DNA of 64,000 nucleotides. It comes from an uncultured Rhodopila sp. Lineage in GTDB: Bacteria; Pseudomonadota; Alphaproteobacteria; Acetobacterales; Acetobacteraceae. The notes under the pieces are model-generated. The model worked only from the letters and a program-made list of their open reading frames with translations, had not been told where the DNA came from and searched no databases. Each line of letters opens with the position of its first letter. The stretch's first letter is position 1. Both the position numbers and the translations under genes were made by a program. Location: NCBI RefSeq assembly GCF_903915725.1, contig NZ_CAIWTY010000082.1, positions 1-64,000 of the forward strand, written 5' to 3'. Positions 47,834 through 55,527 of this stretch are shown piece after piece.

Positions 47834-47911
47834 GCCGGTCAGGAAGACAACGTCCTACGCGGTCCCCCCGCTTGAACCGCGCTACCACGTCCGTGGCGAT
47901 GGAGGTGTAGG
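47834..47911 (-). pseudogene. Decayed fragment of metG 5' region
   Basis: The bases from CCGGTCAGGAAG onward match metG 46751-46830 in the same orientation with about ten changes and a small indel. Read on the minus strand it still gives AYTSIATDVVARFKRGD, against metG AYTSIATDVMARFKRLD. No start or downstream part remains. It starts right after the toxin stop codon. Confidence 0.85.
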
Positions 47912-47969
47912 CATCGGCCGGAATGGCGGTCACGGAGCAGGCAGAACGGAAAAGCGTTCACGCCGCCCA

Positions 47970-48167
47970 TCAACGCTTCGGCAGCCGCCGACCGCGGTCA
48001 GCCGCTTGGCGGGTCGTCGTCGAACACGTAGCCGTCAGGTCCTCGGGGCGCTTCGGGCGGAGCGTGTCCTTCACCCAATACAGGATGCGCGGCAGTTCAT
48101 TGGCCCAGGCGTTGATCTCCTGCATTCGCTCGTAGTCCTCGGGCGCCAGCAGACTTTTCCCGGCCAA
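47970..48167 (-). CDS. Doubtful short reading frame, possibly a decayed gene
   Basis: The frame has 65 residues and begins MAGKSLLAPEDYERMQEINA, which looks protein-like. After LRPKRPED a one-base shift would continue DGYVFDDDPPSG and stop, giving a more natural end. I do not recognise a family. It overlaps the start of the hydrolase remnant on the other strand, so one of the two is not coding. Confidence 0.25.
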   Translation of the reverse strand: MAGKSLLAPEDYERMQEINAWANELPRILYWVKDTLRPKRPEDLTATCSTTTRQAADRGRRLPKR

Positions 48168-48460
48168 CGGTGCCGCTGGGCGTGCTCGCGGCGCAGAATG
48201 AGCCTCTGACGAACTTCACCTGTTCGCTCATCGGCACCTATCTGGCATTTGCGCGGACGAAGGATTCCGCCGATGGCAGGCTTCCGTCGCTGGCGGAGCG
48301 CTACGCAGACCGCAACGACTACGTGAACCGCATTCGCGTCGCGGCCCGCGCCGCGCAGGCACAGGGCTTCCTGTTGCCGGAGGATGCCGCGGTCATCGTC
48401 AACGCCGCCGCCGCAGTAACGATCTTCGATCAGAAGGCGCCGGACGGTCCGCCGCGCTGA
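48146..48460 (+). pseudogene. 3' remnant of an alpha/beta hydrolase domain (Abhydrolase_10-like) gene
   Basis: About 100 codons end at TGA 48458-48460. VPLGVLAAQNEPLTNFTCSL, YLAFARTKDSADGRLPSLAE and GFLLPEDAAVIV follow the C-terminal pattern of long (over 400 aa) alpha/beta hydrolase domain proteins, including the 'G-x-FxPFART' type segment and 'LEERYGD'-like stretch. The rest of the gene and any start are missing. No intact copy is in the window. Confidence 0.55.
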
Positions 48461-48537
48461 GAGAAACGCCTGGCCCAAATTTCGGAGTTTGGGTTGGATG
48501 ATCCGGCGCGCCCGCATGGCCGAAGAGATTCAGCCTG

Positions 48538-48762
48538 TTACACCAACCGCTCTTCGGCCGCGCCGCCTCGTCATGCCGACGCAGGTCGGCGTCCACGCCT
48601 TTGCCGCAACCGGCACCGCAAGGCGTGGATGGTGCGCCTGCGCGCACCATGACGGGGGACAAACGCAGCCGCCGGACCGCTCTTTTATGCCCATGGACCT
48701 GCGCCCGCATAACGGTGGGGGCGACGGTGTCTATGGGTCAAAGTCAGCGCCGACTGGTATCA
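48538..48762. repeat. Family A MITE-like element, copy 4
   Basis: The left end TTACACCAACCGCTCTTCGG and right end GGGTCAAAGTCAGCGCCGAC followed by TGGTAT mirror copy 2. The core has GGTCGGCGTCCACGCCTTTG, then AAGGCGTGGATGGTGCGCCT and the GCACCATGACGGGGG tail. The remaining bases of 48461-48776 show no gene. Confidence 0.75.
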
Positions 48763-48776
48763 GATCCCGTAATCGC

Positions 48777-49793
48777 TCACGGTGCGCGCCGGGAAAACCC
48801 CATCCGCTTGCCGGCGTAGTCGAGACAGTAGTTATAGCCGCCAAGCAGATATATACTCGTATTTAAGCTGCTATTCGGCTGCTGACGATCCATCAACAGA
48901 AATCCGGGCGGGGTAAAGACGGATGGCTGCCCCAGCGTGAAACTATAGCTGCACGTCGTGCCCGTTACGTCGATCGAGAACTCCACACCGGTGGCGAAAG
49001 TCGATTTCCCGTCCTCCGTCTGATAGAAGGACTGGGGAATTTCTTGCGTCTCGGTAAACAGCATCGGGTCCTGCACGCCGGTATCCATCAACAGGTCGCA
49101 TGCTATCGGCCCGATTTTGGCGCCATTGAAGCTCGCCGTCAGGTCCGCGGCTGGACCGTTGTAGACGGGCGGGTTCGACCCGGTCTGCAACACCAAATTG
49201 GTGAAGCTGAAGCCGGCGATGTTGCTGTCCGTCAGCCCGATATCAATACCGTCCGGCGAGATGACATAGCCGGCGCTCAGGCTTTGGCCACCGGCACTGG
49301 CGGAGAGCAGCGGGTTCCTCGCGAGCACGGTCGCGACGTCGGTGTGGAAACCGATGCCCATCATACCGCCGTCGAATACCTTCTGTGTTATGCCGTTCAC
49401 CTTGACATAATCAGCCACCATGACGCTGACCGTGGCCGCCGGGAATTTCGACGCATCGTACTGTTCCGGCGGTGCATCAGGTCCGAAGAGAATCACCGGC
49501 AGCTTGGCCCACCACCCCCAGATCTCATTCTTGCTGGGCAGGTAGGTGACGAGCAAAGCCGCGGCGCCCTGGTCGCGGACCTGTTGCTGATAATAGGTCG
49601 AAAGCTTCTCGATCCCGATTGCGATCCCGCAGGAGCCGGTGTCAACCTGCAACGTCCACGGCGTCGCGTCGTCCGGTTGCCCCTGCGGCGCGGCGCCGAC
49701 CAGCGCGGAGACAAAAAAGCCCTTGCCGTCGATGGCGGAGTTTGGCCTGAAGCGAAGAAAGTAGCTCGTGGTATCTGACATGTCAGCCCTCAT
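48777..49793 (-). CDS. Pepsin-like aspartic protease-fold protein, tandem copy 2
   Basis: The protein has 338 residues (334 if the ATG at 49781 is used). Two Asp-Thr-Gly sites are present: LQVDTGSCGIAIG at D51 and LLMDTGVQDPML at D237. Their spacing of 186 is close to pepsin's 183. FDGGMMGIGFH near residue 141 matches the pepsin DGxxGxG turn, and the C-terminal IYLLGGYNYCLDYAGKRMGF resembles the end of the second lobe. There is no signal peptide or propeptide. It overlaps the upstream gene, also pepsin-like, by a few bases. Protease activity is inference. Confidence 0.65.
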   Translation of the reverse strand: MRADMSDTTSYFLRFRPNSAIDGKGFFVSALVGAAPQGQPDDATPWTLQVDTGSCGIAIGIEKLSTYYQQQVRDQGAAALLVTYLPSKNEIWGWWAKLPVILFGPDAPPEQYDASKFPAATVSVMVADYVKVNGITQKVFDGGMMGIGFHTDVATVLARNPLLSASAGGQSLSAGYVISPDGIDIGLTDSNIAGFSFTNLVLQTGSNPPVYNGPAADLTASFNGAKIGPIACDLLMDTGVQDPMLFTETQEIPQSFYQTEDGKSTFATGVEFSIDVTGTTCSYSFTLGQPSVFTPPGFLLMDRQQPNSSLNTSIYLLGGYNYCLDYAGKRMGFSRRAP

Positions 49794-50835
49794 GCGTTGA
49801 TGGAAAACAAATCATGCCGTGTTCCAGATCGAACATGATCGGATAGTTGAAGAACGGCACCAGTCCGGTATTCACGTAGCCATCCGGGTAGGCGATCGGA
49901 CTTGGCTTGGTCTGCAACTGGATTTGGTTGACCGAGGTCTCCTCGTTGGCATTCACGGAAATAATGGCCAGCGACTGCTCCGCCGTCGGGATCAGCTGAA
50001 AGAGCTGGTTGTTCGCCGGCAGATTGGCCTTGCTGAGGTGTTCACCGGCATGCAGAACGGTGGTTGCGGCGCCGGTGTCGAAAACGACCCCGACGCTCTG
50101 ACTGACGGGATTGCTGTCGCCTGACGGCACGACCCCGGCGGTCAGCAGTATTTCGCCGAAGGTTGGGATGGGAGTCGCTGCCGCGGACGGCGTGTAAGGT
50201 TGCGCCGGAGTCATTGGCAGACGATTCGGAAACAGCGCCCTCAGCGAGTCGGTCAGACCAACGATGAGTCGAGCCGGGCCGCCGGCCTGGTGCGGGGGCG
50301 GGCAAGTGCCGAGGTCTACGATGAAGCCCCTGGTCCCCTGGGCATATGGCAGCTGCGCCAGCACGGTCAGCAGCTCCGGGGAGGTGCCGGTGGGCTGCAG
50401 GGCAGCACCGAAATCACCGTAGAACTGCCCGAAAATCGGGAATGGCTGCGGCGTGATCGTCTCGATCAATGCAACGGTCGCTATCGTGCTGAGCGGTGCG
50501 GACGCCTCGGGAAAAGCGACTTCCAAAGCCGTCGGCACCGCAATGTACTCGATACCGCTGTCGTACTTGATCTGAATCGTATTGCTCCCGGTGGGCTTGG
50601 GCAGGCCGGCATAGTTGGCCCAGAACCCCTGCCCGCCGGTGTCGAATTCGAACAGGACGGGACCCGTCGTCTGCCCCGGATCGCCCGGCGTTGTCAGTGC
50701 GACGACAATTCCGACCTTGTGGGCGGGCTCTCCGGATTTCTCGGTGAACGGAAGAACGTGGAGCGGAACAACGATGGAACCCTGCTGTATGGCCGAGTCG
50801 GGAATCGTGATGCGTGAGGGCTGGACAGCCGTCAT
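49783..50835 (-). CDS. Pepsin-like aspartic protease-fold protein, tandem copy 1
   Basis: The protein has 350 residues from the ATG at 50835, which follows AAAGGA; an ATG at 50850 adds five. Two DTG sites are visible: LFEFDTGGQGFWANY and VGVVFDTGAATTVLHAG, 188 residues apart, as expected for a two-lobed family A1 fold. The central lobe is Pro-rich and otherwise unlike copy 2. There is no signal peptide. The C-terminus IMFDLEHGMICFPS resembles the last strand of such proteins. It is co-transcribed with copy 2. Confidence 0.6.
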   Translation of the reverse strand: MTAVQPSRITIPDSAIQQGSIVVPLHVLPFTEKSGEPAHKVGIVVALTTPGDPGQTTGPVLFEFDTGGQGFWANYAGLPKPTGSNTIQIKYDSGIEYIAVPTALEVAFPEASAPLSTIATVALIETITPQPFPIFGQFYGDFGAALQPTGTSPELLTVLAQLPYAQGTRGFIVDLGTCPPPHQAGGPARLIVGLTDSLRALFPNRLPMTPAQPYTPSAAATPIPTFGEILLTAGVVPSGDSNPVSQSVGVVFDTGAATTVLHAGEHLSKANLPANNQLFQLIPTAEQSLAIISVNANEETSVNQIQLQTKPSPIAYPDGYVNTGLVPFFNYPIMFDLEHGMICFPSTHEG

Positions 50836-51180
50836 TGCGAATCCTTTCATGGTGCCGAAACACTAGGCCCGATCCGGCTGCGCGGCGGACCGTCTGCTCA
50901 CGGAATGCTTTGATTGATGGCAACCGGGCCGAGGCGGCCGAACCGATATGTTCCGGACCGGTCCCCTTGCTTTTCAACGTTTTTATTCGGACGTCTCGTA
51001 CATCACCCCCGCCCATGCCGCCGGCGATGATCATGTACGACAATTATATCATAAGTCAACCTAACTTTGCATTAAGCTGCATATTTGTGGTATTTTTGTC
51101 TAATATCAATCGGAAGAAACGATGACTCTCGGGCTTAGGCGGCGCCCAATAATAAGCGAATCGGGCGGCTGACTTTGGTC
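50836..51180. other. Intergenic gap with an AT-rich segment
   Basis: Bases 51035-51115 are strikingly AT-rich for this genome (AATTATATCATAAGTCAACC, ATATTTGTGGTATTTTTGTC). They lie upstream of the pepsin-like pair, so a promoter or a transferred scrap is likely. No gene is recognised. Confidence 0.45.
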
Positions 51181-51258
51181 CGTCATGGCCGGATTGTCCG
51201 GGCCACCTATCGCGGCAGGCTGCTGGTATAGGTGGCCCGGACAAGCCGGGCCATGACG
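51181..51258. repeat. Family B palindromes in inverted tandem
   Basis: The arm CGTCATGGCCGGATTGTCCG GGCCACCTAT (30 bases) is repeated inverted as ATAGGTGGCCCGGACAAGCC GGGCCATGACG after a 17-base spacer. Each arm is itself a REP-like CATGGCC...GGGCC hairpin. The whole could fold into one long stem or two small ones. Confidence 0.75.
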
Positions 51259-51309
51259 AGGAGGGAAGGACGCCCGACTGAAGCGGTAATTGTTGAGTGT
51301 CGCCTTAGC

Positions 51310-51565
51310 CACCTGCGGTCCCGCGCCCCGTAGGCGTTAAAATAGCGGCCGGCGGTTGCCGCTTCCCCCCGCGATGCCGACGCAGATCGGCATCCACGCC
51401 TGCGCCTAAACCCGCACCACAAGGCGTGGATGGTGCGCCTCCGCGCACGATGACGGAGGACAAACGCAGCCGCCGCGGCACTATTCTAACGCCGATGGGG
51501 CCTGCGGCCGCCATGACGATACTGGCGGCCTGCCGACCGGTCAGAGTCAAGGCCGGTTGGCATAC
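51310..51565. repeat. Family A element, copy 5, long imperfect inverted repeat
   Basis: CGTAGGCGTTAAAATAGCGG on the left is answered by the inverted CGGCGTTAGAATAGTGCCGC on the right. Inside, GATCGGCATCCACGCCTG faces ACAAGGCGTGGATGGTGCGC. The right edge carries GTCAAGGCCGGTTGGCATAC, the family's terminal sequence. The transcript would fold as one long hairpin. It ends about 30 bases before the TPP-enzyme gene's 3' end. Confidence 0.7.
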
Positions 51566-51594
51566 CCGTCAGGCGCGACCCGATATCGACACCC

Positions 51595-53283
51595 CTATGG
51601 CAACGGGCCCGCACCCTGGAACCGCCGCCATGCGCTCATCTGCACCGCCGAGGTCAGGCAGTGCACCACCACCGGCTTCGTCTTCACCGCGAACGCCCGG
51701 GCGATACCGCCCTCAACCTCCGACTCCTCCCGGATCGTGATCCCTTCCGCGCCGAACGATCGGCCCCAGGCGGCGAAGTCCGGGTTGGTCAGCCGCGTCG
51801 CCTCCATGAACGTGCGGTCAGGGTAGCGCACATACGAATGCATGCCGATCGTGCCATACATCGAATTGTCCGAGATGATCACGATCGGCGCCGCGCCGTA
51901 TTGGCAGGCGGTGGCGATTTCATTACCCATCATCAACGCGCCGCCGTCGCCCATGAACGCAACGACCTGGCTGCCCGGCCGGCGCAGCGCGCCGGCCACC
52001 GCCATCGGCATGCCCGACCCCATGGCGCCGACGACCGAGGACAGGAACACCTGCCCCGGCCTGAAGCTGATATAGCGATGCAGAAACGACCCGAAATTGC
52101 CGGCATCCGACGTGACCACCGCGTCATCAGCCAGATGCTTGTCGATCTCGCAGACCACGGCAGCGAAATTGACCCCGTCCACCGCCGGCTCCCAGGTCTT
52201 TTCCAGCAGCGATAGATGAATCTTGTGCAACCCGTCGATCCAGCCCCGCCGCTTCGACGCATCCGCCGGAGGCTTCAGCGCCAGCAGTCCCTTTACCACC
52301 TCGTAAGGATCGCACGGCATGCCCAGATCAGGCATCCAAACCCGGCCCACCTCATTCGGATCCGGCCAGATATGAACCAGCGGAAGCTGCGGCTGCGGCG
52401 CGGCGGGAAATGTGTAGGACTGGCTCACCGTATCGGTCAACCGTTCCCCCAGCGCCACGATCAGATCGGCTTGTTTCATTTCCCCAATCAATGCGGGCGG
52501 CACGCGGATGCCCATGTAGCCGCCGTAGTTCGGATGCCGCGCATCGAACAACTGCGGCCGCCGGTGAGTCGGACTGACCGGCAGCACCCAATCCTCCGAC
52601 AGCCGCCGCAAATCGGCGTAGACGTCGGGCTCATACAGGCTGTCCGCCAGCAACGCGCCGCCCGCCAGGATCAGCGGCCGTTCCGCCCGCGCCAGCATCT
52701 CCGCCAGCCGTTGCAAGTCCTGCGTCCGCGGCCCGGCGACGACGCGCGGCCGGGGCTGGTTCAGCACCGCGTCGGTGGGTTCGTCGAAAATGTCCTCCGG
52801 CAGGATCACCGCCACCGGGCCGGGCGTGCCGCTTTCCGCAACATGAAAGGCGCGGGCGATGGCTTCGGAGGCCTGTTCCGGCTGGTTCACCTCGACGACG
52901 CTTTTGGTGATGTCGGACAGCAGGCGGGAGTAGTTCTGCTCCTGCAACGCCAGCCGCCCGAAATCCGCCCGCTCCACCTGGCCCACCAGCATCACCATCG
53001 GGGTGGCGTCGTGGAAGGCCGAGTGCAGCGACACCATCGCGTTCGACAGGCCCGGACCGCGCGAGACGACGCAGACCCCTGCCCGCTTGCGCAGCCGCCC
53101 GTCGGCAACGGCCATGAACCCGGCCCCGCCCTCGTGCCGGCAGACGATCAGGCGAATGGTGTTGCGCTCGGTCAGCACGCTGGTCAGGCCGACATAGCTT
53201 TCGCCGGGCACGCAGAAGATCTGATCGACGTCATGCGCTTCGAGGCTGTCGGCCAGCAGCCGGGCGACGGTGGTGGTGGGCAT
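51595..53283 (-). CDS. Thiamine pyrophosphate-dependent enzyme (acetolactate synthase-like)
   Basis: The protein has 562 residues with the three-domain POX fold. FCVPGESYVGLTSVL contains the catalytic Glu, followed by CRHEGGAGFMAVADGRLRKR. The central domain begins PRPRVVAGPRTQDLQRLAEM. VAFMGDGGALMMGNEIATAC is the TPP/Mg GDG motif. It may be an acetolactate synthase paralogue, a decarboxylase or an oxalyl/sulfo-type enzyme. No small regulatory subunit gene is adjacent, so an ilvB role in branched-chain synthesis is not favoured. Confidence 0.85.
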   Translation of the reverse strand: MPTTTVARLLADSLEAHDVDQIFCVPGESYVGLTSVLTERNTIRLIVCRHEGGAGFMAVADGRLRKRAGVCVVSRGPGLSNAMVSLHSAFHDATPMVMLVGQVERADFGRLALQEQNYSRLLSDITKSVVEVNQPEQASEAIARAFHVAESGTPGPVAVILPEDIFDEPTDAVLNQPRPRVVAGPRTQDLQRLAEMLARAERPLILAGGALLADSLYEPDVYADLRRLSEDWVLPVSPTHRRPQLFDARHPNYGGYMGIRVPPALIGEMKQADLIVALGERLTDTVSQSYTFPAAPQPQLPLVHIWPDPNEVGRVWMPDLGMPCDPYEVVKGLLALKPPADASKRRGWIDGLHKIHLSLLEKTWEPAVDGVNFAAVVCEIDKHLADDAVVTSDAGNFGSFLHRYISFRPGQVFLSSVVGAMGSGMPMAVAGALRRPGSQVVAFMGDGGALMMGNEIATACQYGAAPIVIISDNSMYGTIGMHSYVRYPDRTFMEATRLTNPDFAAWGRSFGAEGITIREESEVEGGIARAFAVKTKPVVVHCLTSAVQMSAWRRFQGAGPLP

Positions 53284-53369
53284 CGTTCTGGCGTCTCCTG
53301 TTTTGCCGGGAACGATAATCAGGCGGTTGGTGCGTGACCAGAGACGCGCGGGCTGCTAGACGCGGCGCC

Positions 53370-53948
53370 ATGCTTCAACGATTGTATGCGCGCGTCATGG
53401 CGCTCGCCGCCTCCCCGTACGCTGCCTGGTGGCTGGCGTTGATCGCCTTTGCCGAGGCGAGCTTCTTTCCCATCCCGCCGGATGCGCTGCTGGTGCCGAT
53501 GGCACTGGCGAAGCCGCGAAAGGCGTGGCGGTTCGCGGCGATCTGCACCGCGGCGAGCGTGACCGGTGGCGCGCTGGGCTATCTGATCGGCTTTGCGGTA
53601 TTCGACCAGCTCGCCCGGCCGATCCTGAACCTTTATGGCTACGGCAACGCCTATGCGGCGTTCCAGACGACATTCCAGAAATACGGGGTGTGGATCATCC
53701 TGGTGAAAGGGCTGACGCCGATCCCTTACAAGATAGTGACGATTGCGGCGGGGGCGGCGCGATTCGATTTCGCGGTGTTCATGGCGGCGAGCGTTGTCAC
53801 GCGCGGCGCGCGGTTCTTCATTGTCGCCACCCTGCTGCATTTCTTCGGCGATTCGGTGCGGGATTTTATCGAGCGCCGGCTGACGCTGGTGACCTGCGCC
53901 TTGGCGGTGGGGATTGTCGGCGGGTTCCTGGCGCTGAAGCTGCTGTAG
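53370..53948 (+). CDS. DedA/VTT-type membrane protein (YqaA-like)
   Basis: The protein has 192 residues and about five hydrophobic segments. FAEASFFPIPPDALLVPMAL is the re-entrant loop with the conserved Glu and Pro-Pro. KYGVWIILVKGLTPIPYKIV carries the second conserved loop with the GxTPIP motif. These proteins are linked to lipid scrambling and membrane homeostasis. The ATG at 53370 is chosen to open the first helix. The gene is convergent with doc, with no gap. Confidence 0.85.
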   Translation: MLQRLYARVMALAASPYAAWWLALIAFAEASFFPIPPDALLVPMALAKPRKAWRFAAICTAASVTGGALGYLIGFAVFDQLARPILNLYGYGNAYAAFQTTFQKYGVWIILVKGLTPIPYKIVTIAAGAARFDFAVFMAASVVTRGARFFIVATLLHFFGDSVRDFIERRLTLVTCALAVGIVGGFLALKLL

Positions 53949-54335
53949 CTACGGCGCGAGCCGCCTGGACCGGAACCACGCCGCCACCGCCGCTTCTTCG
54001 ATCGTCCCGGCTGCCAGAGATTCCATCAGCCTCACCGCGTCAGCCGGATCGAACCGAAGGATGCAGCCGTTATCCGCCAGAAACAGGCGCGCGACCACCC
54101 AGGCGGTGCGTTTGTTTCCGTCGGAAAAGCCGTGGTTCTTCGCCAGTCCGTGCGCATAGGCAGCAGCCTGTGCCGCCGCGTCGGGATCGCCATAGGCGGC
54201 CAGATTCCGCGGGCGCGCCAGAGCGGACTCAACCAACCCCGGGTCGCGCACGCCGTCCAACCCGCCATGCTCGGCAAGCTGCGCTTCGTGCACCGCCTGC
54301 ACGACGGCCGGATCAACCCAACGCCATTCGGTCAT
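53949..54335 (-). CDS. doc: Doc-type (Fic fold) toxin
   Basis: The protein has 128 residues. The Fic/Doc motif NHGFSDGNKRTAW is intact, with the catalytic His near residue 66. RWVDPAVVQAVHEAQLAEHG is the usual Doc N-terminus. Doc phosphorylates EF-Tu in the P1 system. Its start overlaps the antitoxin stop by four bases. The partner is AbrB/MazE-like, not Phd. Confidence 0.9.
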   Translation of the reverse strand: MTEWRWVDPAVVQAVHEAQLAEHGGLDGVRDPGLVESALARPRNLAAYGDPDAAAQAAAYAHGLAKNHGFSDGNKRTAWVVARLFLADNGCILRFDPADAVRLMESLAAGTIEEAAVAAWFRSRRLAP

Positions 54336-54562
54336 TTCGCCAATGCGCGCAGAATGTCCCGGTCCTCATGCATGATCGTCTCCGCAAGCGACATCTGACG
54401 CTCAAAGTCCGGGGAATACGGGGTCAGCCGGTATCCGCCATCCGGCGCCTCGGTCAGGTACAGCATATCCCCCTTGGCGACCTTCAACCGCTCCTGCGCG
54501 GCCTTCGGCAGGATGAAGCCGACGGATGACCCGACGGTGGTCACTTTGAACGCGAGCATCAT
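54332..54562 (-). CDS. AbrB/MazE-type antitoxin of the Doc toxin
   Basis: The protein has 76 residues (75 from the second ATG at 54559). FKVTTVGSSVGFILPKAAQE is the swapped-hairpin DNA-binding segment. The C-terminal half (RQMSLAETIMHEDRDILRAL) is the likely toxin-binding helix. GGAGG lies just upstream. It probably represses its own promoter through the palindrome at 54575-54594. Confidence 0.88.
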   Translation of the reverse strand: MMLAFKVTTVGSSVGFILPKAAQERLKVAKGDMLYLTEAPDGGYRLTPYSPDFERQMSLAETIMHEDRDILRALAK

Positions 54563-54574
54563 GGGCCTCCGGGG

Positions 54575-54594
54575 TATATAACGAATGTTATATA
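54575..54594. promoter_or_regulatory. TA-rich palindromic operator of the Doc module
   Basis: TATATAAC-GAAT-GTTATATA has perfect eight-base arms and lies 13 bases before the antitoxin start on the minus strand. It is very AT-rich for this genome, so it may combine a -10 element and the antitoxin binding site. The binding role is inference from AbrB-type systems. Confidence 0.65.
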
Positions 54595-54683
54595 GACAAA
54601 CGGCGCGGATCGGGCAAGAGTTCATCCAGTTGACCGCCCCCGCAGCCACGCGTAATCGCCATACACACTCAGGAATCAGACCC

Positions 54684-55493
54684 ATGCGACAGCTCTCACC
54701 CGCCGGCGAGCAAGTGGTCAACGACCTCGCCCAGCGCCATGGCTTCAGCTTCGATGCGGTGGCGACGATGCTGGACGCCGTGATCAACGGCAATGGCGGG
54801 ATGGCGCAGTTCAGCCACCCCGAGTTCGGCGGCTCCGGCCAATGGATGCGCGGTGGCATGACCATGATCGGCGACATGTTCAACGGCTATCTGAAGGGCC
54901 GCGTCGATGCGCTGTGCGGCGACCTGTCCGCCATCGTTGCCAACCAGCCCAACCTGACCCGGGACGGCAGCTTCCAGTCGCAGAGCCAGGGCGGCTACGG
55001 CCAGCAGCACCAGCAGACCGGCGGCGGACCCTCCGGCCCGAACAGCCTGTTCATCCCGCCGCCGAACACCGGGGCATCCGGCAACTGGTGGGGCGATGAG
55101 CTGAACTGGCCGAACAGCACCGGCGCGCAGAACAATGTCCGCTATGCCTATTTCGCCCAGGCGCGGCGGCTGGCGATCGACCTGAACGGGACGGTGACGA
55201 TCTACGATACGCTGGACCACGCCATCGGCGGCTTCGGCCAGCAGCAGTCCTATGGCGGGTCGTTCACCTTCACGAGCCAATACGGCATCGTGGATGTGTC
55301 GTCCCTGCCGGTCATATCGGTGAACGGCGTGCGGGCTCAGCCTTTGCCACCGTTCGCCCCGCCGCCGGAGAGTCCCGCGACCAACGGCGACGTGTTCGCG
55401 GCGATCGAGAAGCTGGCAGCACTGCACAACCGCGGCATCCTCAGCGATGCGGAGTTCAACACAAAGAAGGCGGAACTGCTAAGCAGGCTGTAA
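54684..55493 (+). CDS. SHOCT-domain protein with Gly/Gln-rich centre
   Basis: The protein has 269 residues. The N-terminal half starts QLSPAGEQVVNDLAQRHGFS and contains GDMFNGYLKGRVDALCGDLS. The middle is low-complexity (SQSQGGYGQQHQQTGGGPSG). The end is a SHOCT motif, AIEKLAALHNRGILSDAEFN followed by TKKAELLSRL. SHOCT tails are found on oligomerising or envelope proteins of unknown role. No signal peptide. The ATG at 54684 is favoured over an upstream one inside the operator. Confidence 0.75.
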   Translation: MRQLSPAGEQVVNDLAQRHGFSFDAVATMLDAVINGNGGMAQFSHPEFGGSGQWMRGGMTMIGDMFNGYLKGRVDALCGDLSAIVANQPNLTRDGSFQSQSQGGYGQQHQQTGGGPSGPNSLFIPPPNTGASGNWWGDELNWPNSTGAQNNVRYAYFAQARRLAIDLNGTVTIYDTLDHAIGGFGQQQSYGGSFTFTSQYGIVDVSSLPVISVNGVRAQPLPPFAPPPESPATNGDVFAAIEKLAALHNRGILSDAEFNTKKAELLSRL

Positions 55494-55527
55494 GATAGCC
55501 GGCCTCTCGCCGGCATAGGAGTCCGCC

